Part shown: positions 34,996-43,500 of the stretch, piece after piece
How the letters are laid out: each line of letters starts with the position of its first letter
Position numbering within the stretch: position 1 is the stretch's first letter
Source of the DNA: Bacteroidales bacterium
GTDB lineage: Bacteria > Bacteroidota > Bacteroidia > Bacteroidales > UBA3824
Assembly: GCA_016286055.1 (NCBI GenBank)
Contig: JAEERW010000001.1
Coordinates: 62,001 to 126,000, forward strand
DNA: 64,000 bases
Reading direction: 5' to 3'
Position numbers and translations under genes: made by a program
Notes under the pieces: model-generated
Database searches by the model: none
What the model was told of the DNA's origin: nothing
The model's input: only the letters and a program-made list of their open reading frames with translations

Positions 34996-35408
34996 AAAAG
35001 ATTTTTCTTGATACAAATATTCTGATAGACTACATCGACAATCGCGATGGTGCTGATGATGCAGAAAAAATCTTTGCCCTTGGTTTTTCGGGCGAGGCTA
35101 AACTTTTTGCTTCTTCTCTTACATTTGCTAATATCGCTTATATCCTTAGAAGTCGTCCCCAAGATGATATTTACAACGCTTTGGGGCAGTTGGCATCATT
35201 GGTAGAAATACTTTCTCTTGATAAGGATCACGTGATGTCTTCTATTGCGCAGCCTGCACCTGATTTTGAGGATATGTTGCAATATCAGTGCGCCAAATCA
35301 GCATATTGTGACTTCATTATTACCAACGACCGCCGCCATTATGAGTTTTCTACTATACCTCATTTGTCGTCAGCGGCCTTTGTGGAGCGAATGGAGAATT
35401 TGATATAA
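34992..35408 (+). CDS. PIN-domain toxin (VapC-like), intact
   Basis: 138 residues with a complete PIN fold: D7 in FLDTNILIDY, an acidic residue in the central helix region (D94, DFEDMLQYQCAKSAYCD) and TNDRRHYEF carrying the last aspartate. PIN toxins cut RNA, often initiator tRNA or rRNA, and are neutralised by the partner antitoxin, whose gene overlaps by 4 bp. The pair lies on the opposite strand between the two exporter units. Confidence 0.88.
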   Translation: MKKIFLDTNILIDYIDNRDGADDAEKIFALGFSGEAKLFASSLTFANIAYILRSRPQDDIYNALGQLASLVEILSLDKDHVMSSIAQPAPDFEDMLQYQCAKSAYCDFIITNDRRHYEFSTIPHLSSAAFVERMENLI

Positions 35409-35428
35409 TTTTTTCCCTTGTAAAAATT

Positions 35429-35469
35429 CCGCGCCGGGTAATGAAAAAACTATTATTACCACGGCGCGG
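35429..35469. terminator. Bidirectional hairpin between vapC-like gene and permease
   Basis: Arms CCGCGCCGGGTAAT and ATTACCACGGCGCGG pair with one mismatch. It sits between two convergent genes and is flanked by A- and T-rich segments, so it could terminate both. Confidence 0.65.
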
Positions 35470-35505
35470 GGGGACAATTTATAATAAGATTCGGGGTTGC
35501 GGAGG

Positions 35506-37848
35506 CTATTCTTTTTTGAGACCTTCTATGGGGTTGGAATAGACGGCTTTGGCGGATTGGAAGGTGACTATTATTACTGTTACCAATGTTAGCAATAATA
35601 GTATCAGCAATGATGCCCACCACGGCAGCGAGACTTTTTCTACAAAGTTTTCTTGCCACAGTCCTGTGATATAGTACGTTATGGGCAGACTCAGCACAAA
35701 TCCTATCGCTATGATTATGATGTACTTGATGTTGATGCGTTTGAAAATATCCTCGGTGGTGGCGCCAAAGGTGCGGCGTACAGATATTTCGTTGCGTTGA
35801 AACTCAGTGTCGAATGTTACCATTCCTACAACTCCGATTAACGAAATAAGCACCGCCAATATCGCCATAAACACCGTTGTCGCCGAAGTGTTGATCTCTT
35901 TTTTGTAAAGATTGTCGAACACTTTGTCGTAGAACATTATATCTAATGGCATTTCGGGTGAGATTTCGTTTACCACGTTGGTTATGTGCTTGATAGCGTC
36001 TTTTACGTTGCTGCCTTTGGCTATTTTTACGTAGCAATAACTTAGGTCGTCGGCACGGTCGAGTACGAATGCAATCGGAAGGTCGTTTGTTCTGTACGAT
36101 GTTATCTTGATGTTGCCGCCCACAATGCCTTTTACCGCGCCTAACAATGTGTCGCCTAAATATTCGATGCCTCTGCCAAGGTTGTCGGTAATGATGCAGT
36201 CGTTTTTCCAGTTGTTTTCAACATCAATTTCGCTGTTGGGGCGATTTTGGAATCCGTCTCCTGCCGTAAGCGGTATTCCAAACACATCTAACATCTCTCT
36301 CGTGCAATATATGCTGTAATAATGGAGGGTGTCGCCGTCTTTGAGGAAGCGCATTGTGTTGTACGAATCGCTTCCTCCAAAGATTGTTTGCGAGCACGAC
36401 ACGTTCTCTATCGCGCTGTTGGTTTTTAGTTTTTCATCTACCAAGTCGAATTTTTTTCCGAAATTCTCATTTATATGGAAAATGGCTATCTGATTGTCTT
36501 TGAGGATATAGTTGGCGTTCTCCATATATTTGAGTTGCATCCAAATAGATACCGCTATCGAAATAAAACATATTGCAGCCAAATATTGAAACACCATAAG
36601 TGTGTTTCGGAGTTTACGTCCCGATTGCGAGCGTCCGAATGAGCCTTTTAACACCAATGCCGGATTTGCCGATGTGAGTTTATAAATTGGGTAAATATTT
36701 GATATAGCGTTGATTATCAATGCTATCAATCCTACCAAAAGGCATACTCCAAAATTGCCCGAAACTGACAAGTCGTCGGAAACAATAAACGATGTGAGCC
36801 AAGTGTTTTTCAAAATTGTTACCATCAACAACGCTGTAAGCCAAGAGATTAAGCAGATGATGATGTTTTCGGCAAAGAGTTGCATACTCAGCAGGCTGAC
36901 GTCGCCGCCGAGAACTTTTTGTGTGTTGATGCTCTTGATTCGCATTGGAATGAGCGCAATGTTGAAGTTGGTCTGGTTTATTGCCGAAATCAACAGCACT
37001 ATTAATGCTATAATCGACAGCATTGTGGTAGTCCGGGAACTTCCGCTTTTTAAAAATCCTGCATTGTTTTCGTTGGCGTAATACGAGTCGTGTATAGGTT
37101 CAAGTCTAAAAGGACCGAATGTTTTTATGGATTCTACGCTTTGGTTGATAAGTTGCTCAACATATTCGCGGTCGTTGGGCGATGAGAGCATTGCCCATCC
37201 GAGAAAGTTTCGTCCGAAGTTTTCGTGTTTGGCAGTTTCGTCGAGCGAGTAGTAAATAGCGTTTTGTGTCTGTGTGTTGGCGGGGAAATCTTTGTAAACG
37301 CCTGTTATCGGGTTTGTGGGTTCGCCGCACCAAATGCCGTCGATTGTTATGCTTTTGCCTAAAACGTCGGTAGTGCCGAACATTCTCATAGCGATTGATT
37401 CGCTGATAAGAAGGTGTCCTTTTTCGTTGAGACTTTTTGGATCGCCGCAGATGAGGTCAAAGTCAAACATTTTTACATATCCTGAATCAATGCCTACAAC
37501 AAACTCGTTAAAGCCGTGTTTTTCGCCCTTATTGTCCTCTGTTTCAACATAGTATTTGTCAACAAAGTCTAATTTTGCAGAATAGGCTTCGATTTTTGGC
37601 GTAAGGTTTCCGATAACTTCGATGTCCTGACGTTGCAAAATTAAGTCCCACGGTTGTTCTGTGCCTTGCTTGATGACGAATATCCTGTCGGAGTTTTTGT
37701 GATAACTGTCGAAATTATTTTCGTAAATAATTTGCATACCAACAAACATCAGGGCGGTGAGCGCGGCGGTGATGCCGGCATAGTTCATTATCCACGCCGC
37801 CTTGAAGTTGCGAATGGTGCTGATTAGGTTGCGTAATACGATTTTCAT
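35506..37848 (-). CDS. MacB/FtsX-type ABC permease, third paralogue
   Basis: 780 residues with the same overall plan as the other two permeases but clearly more distant: N-terminal span, periplasmic domain (about 45-280), three spans, second periplasmic domain and C-terminal spans with the motif FDTEFQRNEISVRRTFGAT. It has no ATPase domain. It is the third gene of the TolC-HlyD-permease unit and presumably pairs with the ATPase at 33817. Confidence 0.92.
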   Translation of the reverse strand: MKIVLRNLISTIRNFKAAWIMNYAGITAALTALMFVGMQIIYENNFDSYHKNSDRIFVIKQGTEQPWDLILQRQDIEVIGNLTPKIEAYSAKLDFVDKYYVETEDNKGEKHGFNEFVVGIDSGYVKMFDFDLICGDPKSLNEKGHLLISESIAMRMFGTTDVLGKSITIDGIWCGEPTNPITGVYKDFPANTQTQNAIYYSLDETAKHENFGRNFLGWAMLSSPNDREYVEQLINQSVESIKTFGPFRLEPIHDSYYANENNAGFLKSGSSRTTTMLSIIALIVLLISAINQTNFNIALIPMRIKSINTQKVLGGDVSLLSMQLFAENIIICLISWLTALLMVTILKNTWLTSFIVSDDLSVSGNFGVCLLVGLIALIINAISNIYPIYKLTSANPALVLKGSFGRSQSGRKLRNTLMVFQYLAAICFISIAVSIWMQLKYMENANYILKDNQIAIFHINENFGKKFDLVDEKLKTNSAIENVSCSQTIFGGSDSYNTMRFLKDGDTLHYYSIYCTREMLDVFGIPLTAGDGFQNRPNSEIDVENNWKNDCIITDNLGRGIEYLGDTLLGAVKGIVGGNIKITSYRTNDLPIAFVLDRADDLSYCYVKIAKGSNVKDAIKHITNVVNEISPEMPLDIMFYDKVFDNLYKKEINTSATTVFMAILAVLISLIGVVGMVTFDTEFQRNEISVRRTFGATTEDIFKRINIKYIIIIAIGFVLSLPITYYITGLWQENFVEKVSLPWWASLLILLLLTLVTVIIVTFQSAKAVYSNPIEGLKKE

Positions 37849-37879
37849 ATTAGTAATGTTTTAGTTGAATATTTATCTT

Positions 37880-39139
37880 TTAGTTGAATTCTACTTTTTC
37901 GCTGTCGCCAAAGTTTTCGTAGCCCGAGATAATTACTTTTTCGCCGGGTTCGAGACCTTCAAGAATTTCGTAGAATTTCGGGTTTTGACGGCCTATGCGG
38001 ATGGAGCGTTTTACGGCGTATTTGCCGCCTTCGTCTACTACGTAAATCCACTGTCCGCCTGTGTGCTGGTAGAATGTGCCTTTGGGAATGATGATTGCGT
38101 TGGTGGGACTTCCAAGTTGGATGTTGAGATAGTAGGTCTGTCCTGTGCGGATGTTGTCGGGCTGCTCGCCGGTGAATTTGAGGTCGGCGCGGAACTTGCC
38201 GTTGCGCACTTCGGGATATATTTTGCGAATTTGTGCCGAATAGGTGTCGTTGTTTTTCTCAAAAGTGGCGTCAAGTCCTGAGGTTACGCGGTCGATGTAA
38301 TGCTCGTCGATGAGGACTTCGATTTTGTAACTTTCGAGGTTGTTGATTTGCGCTATTTTGTCGCCGACGCGCAAATACTGACCTTTAACTGCGTCTAACA
38401 GACCGAGTTCGCCGTCGATAGGGGCTTTGATATTGAGGTTTTCTTTGCGTCGGGTAATCATTTCCATATTTTTGCGCATACTTGCGAGACTTTCTTGAAG
38501 GTTTTTGATTTGCACGCTGCGGTAAAGACTGTCTTGTTTAGCGCGGTTCTGATTGAGTTCCAACTGCTGTTTGGCAAGTGTGTAGTCTTCTTCCGATTGG
38601 ATAAACTCCTCTTTGGAGCAAAGGTTTTCGGCGTAGAGTTTCTTTTTCTGCTCGTAGTCGCGACGTGCTCGGTTGAGGTTTCGGGTGTATGTCAGATGGT
38701 TTTGTTCAAGGTCTAACTTTTGCTTCTCCATATCAATCATTGTGTTGCGCAGATGGTTCTCCTTTTCGGCAAGGTCGGCTTCGGAGTGAAGTATTTCCAT
38801 CTCCAACTGCTGGTTCGACAGGCGTACAATCACGTCGCCGGCTTTGAGCGTTGAGCCTTCCTCGTTGACAATCTCCTCAACGATTCCCCCTTCCAACGGA
38901 CTGATTTGCACAGTGTTCATTGGCAACACTTGACCGCTTTGACGGATATAGTCGTTAAACTCGCTCTCTTTAACCTCGGCTATGTTGAAGTTTTCGCTCT
39001 TAACCGAAACCGAGTTGCTGTCGGTGGTGATTAGAAGGTACACGAGCAAAAGCGCGACCGCTCCGCCTATCCAATACCAAATGTATTTTTTTTGGAAGTA
39101 TTTTTTTATGCCTTTTTTTTGTTCGATTACAATGTCCAT
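37880..39139 (-). CDS. Membrane fusion protein, HlyD/MacA family
   Basis: 419 residues. An N-terminal membrane anchor (about 22-40), a lipoyl-like half (SPLEGGIVEEIVNEEGSTLKAGDVIVRL), a long alpha-helical hairpin (about 115-230) rich in Glu/Lys/Gln, the second lipoyl half (IKAPIDGELG), and beta-barrel and membrane-proximal domains. It links an inner-membrane permease to TolC across the periplasm. Located between the TolC and permease genes with 31- and 54-bp gaps, so operonic. Confidence 0.94.
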   Translation of the reverse strand: MDIVIEQKKGIKKYFQKKYIWYWIGGAVALLLVYLLITTDSNSVSVKSENFNIAEVKESEFNDYIRQSGQVLPMNTVQISPLEGGIVEEIVNEEGSTLKAGDVIVRLSNQQLEMEILHSEADLAEKENHLRNTMIDMEKQKLDLEQNHLTYTRNLNRARRDYEQKKKLYAENLCSKEEFIQSEEDYTLAKQQLELNQNRAKQDSLYRSVQIKNLQESLASMRKNMEMITRRKENLNIKAPIDGELGLLDAVKGQYLRVGDKIAQINNLESYKIEVLIDEHYIDRVTSGLDATFEKNNDTYSAQIRKIYPEVRNGKFRADLKFTGEQPDNIRTGQTYYLNIQLGSPTNAIIIPKGTFYQHTGGQWIYVVDEGGKYAVKRSIRIGRQNPKFYEILEGLEPGEKVIISGYENFGDSEKVEFN

Positions 39140-39193
39140 ATTAGTTATAGTTTATTAGTTTTCAATTATGAATTACGAATTATGAATTATGAA
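39140..39193. repeat. A/T-rich spacer with ATGAATT repeats
   Basis: Two to three near-identical ATGAATT/ACGAATT steps between the TolC and HlyD genes, similar to the 31262 spacer. Confidence 0.5.
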
Positions 39194-40525
39194 TTAAAAT
39201 TGTTCTAAGTAAGATTTGCCACGATAGTAGTCTACAACGGCGTTTTTAATAATGTATGAATAGAGTGCGTTGTAGTATTGGGCTTGTGCTTCGAGGTAGT
39301 TGTTGTATGTCTCATTGAATTCGATGTAGGATATTGTTCCTAATTCAAATTTCTTTTGAGCCGCCTCTAAGTATCTTTTGTTGAGTTCTGCTGATTTTTG
39401 CGCAGCGTTGAGCGATTTTTCGGCAGAAACAGCGTCGTCGTAGGCAGAGTAGACTGCGTTTTCGATTTCGCGACGTTTCTCTTCAAATTCGTAAGAGGCT
39501 ATTTTGTATTCGGATTTTTTGCGAGAGTGATTTGAAAATTTGTTGAATCTGTTGTAAAGAGGAATGCTGAGTCCTACTCCGATGTATTTGTGAGCGTTGT
39601 TTTTGAATTGGTCGTTAAACGGTGCCGCCATACCTTTGTTGTCGGGATAAACTGTGTGATAGGTGTTCCAACCTGCTTCTAGGCCAATATATGGCGCGTA
39701 CTGCCATCGTGAGGTTTTAAATTCTAAATGTTTGATTTCCATAGCGTTTTTTGCAGCTACTGTTGCCGAGTTTGTTTCAATTGCTGTTTGAGCTGTCTGT
39801 TCTGCATCTGTCAATTGCACCTCGTTTGCTGTCTTTATCACGGTGTCGACTGTTAGCGATTCGGCTGCCGGATAGAACATTACGCTTTTGAGGTCCATCA
39901 ACGCTTTGTTTTTCATTGCGTTGTAATCTGCCACTTTAAATTCAGCCTGAGCCTCAAAAACCTCTTTGTCGAGCACGTCTTGTTGGCTGTTGCTGCCGAG
40001 TTCGTATCCGCGACGTGCCTTTTGGAGCAGTCTTTCGGCGTTTTGCAACTGTCGTTCTGCCAATTCGCTCATTTTTGAGTAGTATGTGTAGTTGTAATAG
40101 TGCTGAATGGTGCTCAGACAGATTTCTTCTTGCTTTGCCTTGCGGCTCTCTTTGCCGCTCAGGAGTGATATTTTTGAGATTTTTATCTGGTTTACAGCCT
40201 CGAAACCATTAAACAACGTGATTTCGCCCTTTATGCCGTATGAGTCTTGTATTGTTTTTAATGTGGTGTACATATTGGTTTCTGGGTCGGGAATACGTCC
40301 CGAAGATGCTGTTACGCTTGCCGATGCATTAACCGACGGTGAAAGTGCGTTGAGCCAGGCGTCGCGGCGGTCGATAGAGTTTTCTGATAGTCGCTCGTCT
40401 TCCGCAGCAATCTGAGTTGAGTGTTCTACGGCGAATTGCATACAATCGTGCAGCCCCATTGTTGTCTGCGCCATTGCCTTCGCTGTTAGAAGTATTATTA
40501 CAGATGTTATTTTTAGTGCTTTCAT
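39194..40525 (-). CDS. TolC family outer membrane efflux protein
   Basis: 443 residues with a signal peptide (MKALKITSVIILLTAKAMAQ) and two repeats of the outer-membrane efflux domain. Long helices such as ERQLQNAERLLQKARRGYELG and ELNKRYLEAAQKKFELGTISYIEF are the duplicated TolC coiled coils. It forms a trimeric channel for the exporter. First gene of its unit, with a sigma-54-like promoter (copy C). Confidence 0.94.
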   Translation of the reverse strand: MKALKITSVIILLTAKAMAQTTMGLHDCMQFAVEHSTQIAAEDERLSENSIDRRDAWLNALSPSVNASASVTASSGRIPDPETNMYTTLKTIQDSYGIKGEITLFNGFEAVNQIKISKISLLSGKESRKAKQEEICLSTIQHYYNYTYYSKMSELAERQLQNAERLLQKARRGYELGSNSQQDVLDKEVFEAQAEFKVADYNAMKNKALMDLKSVMFYPAAESLTVDTVIKTANEVQLTDAEQTAQTAIETNSATVAAKNAMEIKHLEFKTSRWQYAPYIGLEAGWNTYHTVYPDNKGMAAPFNDQFKNNAHKYIGVGLSIPLYNRFNKFSNHSRKKSEYKIASYEFEEKRREIENAVYSAYDDAVSAEKSLNAAQKSAELNKRYLEAAQKKFELGTISYIEFNETYNNYLEAQAQYYNALYSYIIKNAVVDYYRGKSYLEQF

Positions 40526-40554
40526 TTTATTCTTTTTAACATTACACTAAAAAA

Positions 40555-40664
40555 CTAACACCGATTGTGCCAAAGGGGGTTGTTGCTTGATTGTTAGATT
40601 ATTATGATAATTGATAAACTGTAAAAGTGTAAAATTTTTTTACAGTGGTGTAAAGGAATTTTAC
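40555..40664 (-). promoter_or_regulatory. Sigma-54-like promoter with tandem upstream sites (copy C)
   Basis: Minus-strand -24 TGGCAC (40567-40572), 5-bp spacer and a weaker -12 GTGTT. The upstream palindrome GTAAAATTTTTTTAC (40629-40643) starts 57 bp from the -24 box and a second, GTAAAGGAATTTTAC (40650-40664), starts 21 bp further. The two sites are nearly the same as those of copy B across 44 bp. Confidence 0.7.
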
Positions 40665-40673
40665 AGAGAGTGG

Positions 40674-41000
40674 TTAAAAACCTAATTTACCAAAATTGAT
40701 GATTGTCAGAATTCCTATTATCCAGATAATTAATGTCATTGCCATTATGCAACACAAACCAAATAATGCTTTAATGTCTGTTAGTTTTGATTTTCCTCCT
40801 GTTGATTCACTGGATACATAACAGCACGATTCAACTAACGCGTATAGTTCAATTATTATAAATATTGTAAATTCATATTCATCGACACCGTATCTTTGTT
40901 TTGTTATCCATAAACTCAAAGGTGATATTATCACTGTGATAGCAAATACTCTTAGTGATGTAATAAAAAAATCACCGTGAAACGGAAGATAATCTTTCAT
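40674..41000 (-). CDS. Small membrane protein, paralogue A
   Basis: 108 residues with about three membrane segments. It shares the block ALVESCCYVSSESTGGKSKLTDIKAL with the gene at 42738 and starts with a similar MKDYLPFHGDFFITSLRV. The two paralogues bracket ATPase 3. Function unknown; the conserved Cys pair and STGGKS loop are features to note. Confidence 0.75.
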   Translation of the reverse strand: MKDYLPFHGDFFITSLRVFAITVIISPLSLWITKQRYGVDEYEFTIFIIIELYALVESCCYVSSESTGGKSKLTDIKALFGLCCIMAMTLIIWIIGILTIINFGKLGF

Positions 41001-41022
41001 ATTATTGCGTTTTTAATTTGAT

Positions 41023-41055
41023 TCGCTGTATCAGAAATGGCTGTTTCAGAAATAT
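41023..41055. repeat. 15-bp repeat unit, downstream side of ATPase 3
   Basis: One clear copy of CAGAAATGGCTGTTT (41032-41046) followed by a partial CAGAAAT, preceded by a degenerate CGCTGTAT. The same unit appears in tandem on the other side of the ATPase gene. Confidence 0.6.
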
Positions 41056-41071
41056 TTATTAAAATACTTCC

Positions 41072-41243
41072 TTACAAGGTATATTGATGTCGATAATCGC
41101 CATATCCTCTTATTTCTTTTAGCCATTTGTCAGGGTCGCCTATTGCCTGCCATCGAGGCGTTGATTTTTTTATTTTTTCTCGTAAACTTTTCAAAAAAGT
41201 TTTTTAATTGAGGGTCTGTGGTCTTAATCTGCAATTCTCTCAT
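41072..41243 (-). pseudogene. Short gene broken by a +1 slip in a T6 run
   Basis: From the ATG at 41243 the frame reads MRELQIKTTDPQLKNFF. If one T of the TTTTTT run is skipped, it continues LKSLREKIKKSTPRWQ and ends GYGDYRHQYTL at a TAA (41072-41074), giving about 56 residues. The second part is protein-like and the first frame after the run is not. I infer a small protein gene frameshifted in a homopolymer. Family not recognised. Confidence 0.5.
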
Positions 41244-41303
41244 AATGCTTTAATTGCTTTTACGATAGCAAATATAACTAAGTTTTTTGTTAAAACCAAT
41301 TTT

Positions 41304-42623
41304 TCACATATCCTCCATCCCCAACGCCACAAAATCTTCTTGATGTCCTTTGAAACCTCCTGTGGCTTGTTTAAACATCTCGGATTTGGCTTTTAAAATT
41401 TCGAGGTTTATACGTGCTTTTTGACGCTTTACTTCGTAATATGTTGTTTTTGAGGAGAGTTCGTCGGATGCGATTATGTCTATTTCGTTATCGCCTTTGC
41501 GGTCCCACCACGAGCCAATGCGCGTAAATGTTTGTTGCTCTGTGAGTTTTTGACGAAAGTATTTTTCGAGCATAAAGCCGCTGAAAATATCATAGTCGCG
41601 CTCTACTATCTGTTTCAACTTTTCGTGGGCGTTGATTTCGAGCATATAGTTGTATTTGAACACAAATCTGAACCAAAAATTCAGAAAATTGTCCTTTATG
41701 TAATACCTAACGCTCTTGGTTTGCGATTTGGCGAGGAGCGGCAAACGTTTTTCGATAATGCCGTAATCATTTTCCAGTTTGGTAATGTAACCGCCTATTT
41801 CTCTGTTAATTTCAGCCTCGATAGCCGTGCGTGAATTTACTCCTGTGGATATTTTTGACAATATGGTAAAATAAATGCCATAATCTTTGCCAAATTCTTC
41901 TATAAGAAGATTTTTCCCTTCGGAGATAAAAACCGATTCGCGACGGAATATCAAGTTTATCATTTTTGCCTTGGTAAATGCCTTATTGTCAATTATTAGT
42001 TCCACATATTTCGGTACTCCGCCGGTAAATGTGTATAACGCGAGCAAATCTTCGGCAGGGTAGGAGGGGGAGTATTCTTCAAGTATTTGTTTAAGTACAT
42101 CTGTGGTAAAGCATTCTATATGCATAAATTGTGTCTGACGTGCGTAAAGAGGCTCTTTGTTGTCGCGGAAAATTCTGTTTATTAGCGAGTTTACCGAGCC
42201 GCAGACTATAAGATTAAGTTTCGCCTCTGTATGGTTAATGTCCCACAATTTTTGCAAATCGCTATAAACCGACGGATTTATGTTTAAAAATTCTTGAAAC
42301 TCGTCAATGAATATGATAATATGTTGATTTTTAGATAGTTCTATAAGAAATTCAAATAATTGGTAAAACTTAGAAATTTTACCGGGGATCTTTATGCTGA
42401 GTTTTTTTTCTACTTCTGAGGTATAGTCAGCGCATAGTTCGGGCTCGGCTTTTTTTGACACAAATAAATATATAAACGTTCTGTCTTTGTATGCGTTTAG
42501 TATGAGTGCTGTTTTGCCAATACGTCTGCGCCCTGTAATCACAGTAAATTGCGCGTTGGTATTTGATTTTTCGTCGATTTCTAACAGAGTTTCAATCTCT
42601 TTTTTGCGGTCGAAGAATTTCAT
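41304..42623 (-). CDS. AAA+ ATPase with C-terminal nuclease-like domain (ATPase 3)
   Basis: 439 residues. Walker A GRRRIGKT (31-38), Walker B IIIFIDEFQEF, then a winged-helix-like region and a C-terminal domain with NEIDIIASD and YYEVKRQK, the D and E-x-K of a PD-(D/E)xK-like fold. Related to but clearly distinct from the ATPases at 6412 and 43493. It sits between two paralogous membrane genes and has a 15-bp-period repeat array immediately upstream with a partial copy downstream. Confidence 0.9.
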   Translation of the reverse strand: MKFFDRKKEIETLLEIDEKSNTNAQFTVITGRRRIGKTALILNAYKDRTFIYLFVSKKAEPELCADYTSEVEKKLSIKIPGKISKFYQLFEFLIELSKNQHIIIFIDEFQEFLNINPSVYSDLQKLWDINHTEAKLNLIVCGSVNSLINRIFRDNKEPLYARQTQFMHIECFTTDVLKQILEEYSPSYPAEDLLALYTFTGGVPKYVELIIDNKAFTKAKMINLIFRRESVFISEGKNLLIEEFGKDYGIYFTILSKISTGVNSRTAIEAEINREIGGYITKLENDYGIIEKRLPLLAKSQTKSVRYYIKDNFLNFWFRFVFKYNYMLEINAHEKLKQIVERDYDIFSGFMLEKYFRQKLTEQQTFTRIGSWWDRKGDNEIDIIASDELSSKTTYYEVKRQKARINLEILKAKSEMFKQATGGFKGHQEDFVALGMEDM

Positions 42624-42640
42624 ATCGTTATAAATTTAAG

Positions 42641-42694
42641 TTCGGAAACCACCATTTCCGAAACCGCTGTTTCCGAAATGGCTGTTTCGCAAAA
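42641..42694. repeat. 15-bp-period repeat array upstream of ATPase 3
   Basis: Three tandem steps CGGAAACCACCATTT, CCGAAACCGCTGTTT and CCGAAATGGCTGTTT, then CGCAAAA, each 15 bp long. The array begins 18 bp before the ATPase start codon, in its leader or promoter. Confidence 0.85.
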
Positions 42695-42737
42695 TTATTT
42701 TTTTATTTTTTGTCTACCAAATTTTATGTTGGCTTTT

Positions 42738-43097
42738 TTACGAGGGGAGGGATTCTGGAAACCATAGCCAATGTCCAATTAGGGGCCATAGCCAATGTTG
42801 TGCCACCCAATTAATAATTATCCAAATGATTAAAGGTATAATCATTATTGCCCCTAAACCCAATAATGCTTTTATGTCGGTTTCTATCGATTTTCCTCCC
42901 GTTGATACATTGGATACATAACAGCACGATTCTATGAAAGCATATAGTACTATAATCCCTCCAATAATTGCAAAGCCTTTGTCTAGTTGCACTATTGGTG
43001 CTAATATAAAACATATTGTTGTTACTACAAACGCTACTAAGCCGACTCTTAGGGACGTAATAGTAAAATTACCGTGAAAAAACTTATAATCATTCAT
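42738..43097 (-). CDS. Small membrane protein, paralogue B
   Basis: 119 residues, about three membrane segments, with the block IESCCYVSNVSTGGKSIETDIKALLGL shared with paralogue A at 40674. It lies upstream of ATPase 3 on the same strand with the repeat array between them. The arrangement suggests a duplication with the ATPase module placed between the copies. Confidence 0.75.
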   Translation of the reverse strand: MNDYKFFHGNFTITSLRVGLVAFVVTTICFILAPIVQLDKGFAIIGGIIVLYAFIESCCYVSNVSTGGKSIETDIKALLGLGAIMIIPLIIWIIINWVAQHWLWPLIGHWLWFPESLPS

Positions 43098-43408
43098 TGT
43101 GTCTAATGCTTAAATTGGGAAATTTTCTTTTTGCAAATTTAATCTTTTTTTTGATATTCTGTTTTACCCTTTTTTTGTTGTTTGTTAATTATAAATTACT
43201 CTATGTAATTTATATTTTTTATTTATCATTTATAATTTACAATTGTAAATCGTATCGTTCTTGTTATTAGATACTTAACGCTAAAACTCCGCTCTGGTAT
43301 ATTCTGAGGGCGGTTTCGGGGTGTATACTTTTGTAAATTGTGGTGTGTATAATTGTAATTTAGTAAAATATAGGTGATTAATAGTGCTGCGATTTTTACT
43401 TAGTTTAT
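43098..43408. other. A/T-rich intergenic region
   Basis: About 310 bp with no convincing coding frame. It contains short A/T palindromes (TTATAAATTACTC...GTAATTTATA near 43190) and no recognised promoter for either side. Confidence 0.5.
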
Positions 43409-43500
43409 AGTATCCTGTCTAATTTAATTTTTCAAGTATCCTACCGAATTGTACATTTTTTAGCCAAAGTATCCTACCGAGTTGTACACTTTTTAGCCAA
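43409..43500. repeat. Repeat array starting in the last codons of ATPase 4
   Basis: AGTATCC begins at 43409, 43435 and 43468. The last two units are 33 bp long and nearly the same (AGTATCCTACCGA...TTAGCCAA). The unit nearest the gene includes its final codons: on the gene strand TTTGGCTAA (Phe-Gly-stop) is repeated 33 bp downstream. The outer unit is shorter (26 bp) and degenerate. Confidence 0.8.

Noticed and set aside
41195-41215. Programmed frameshift in the short T6-containing gene
   Set aside because: No stimulatory structure was seen downstream and the product is tiny; simple homopolymer slippage is a better explanation.
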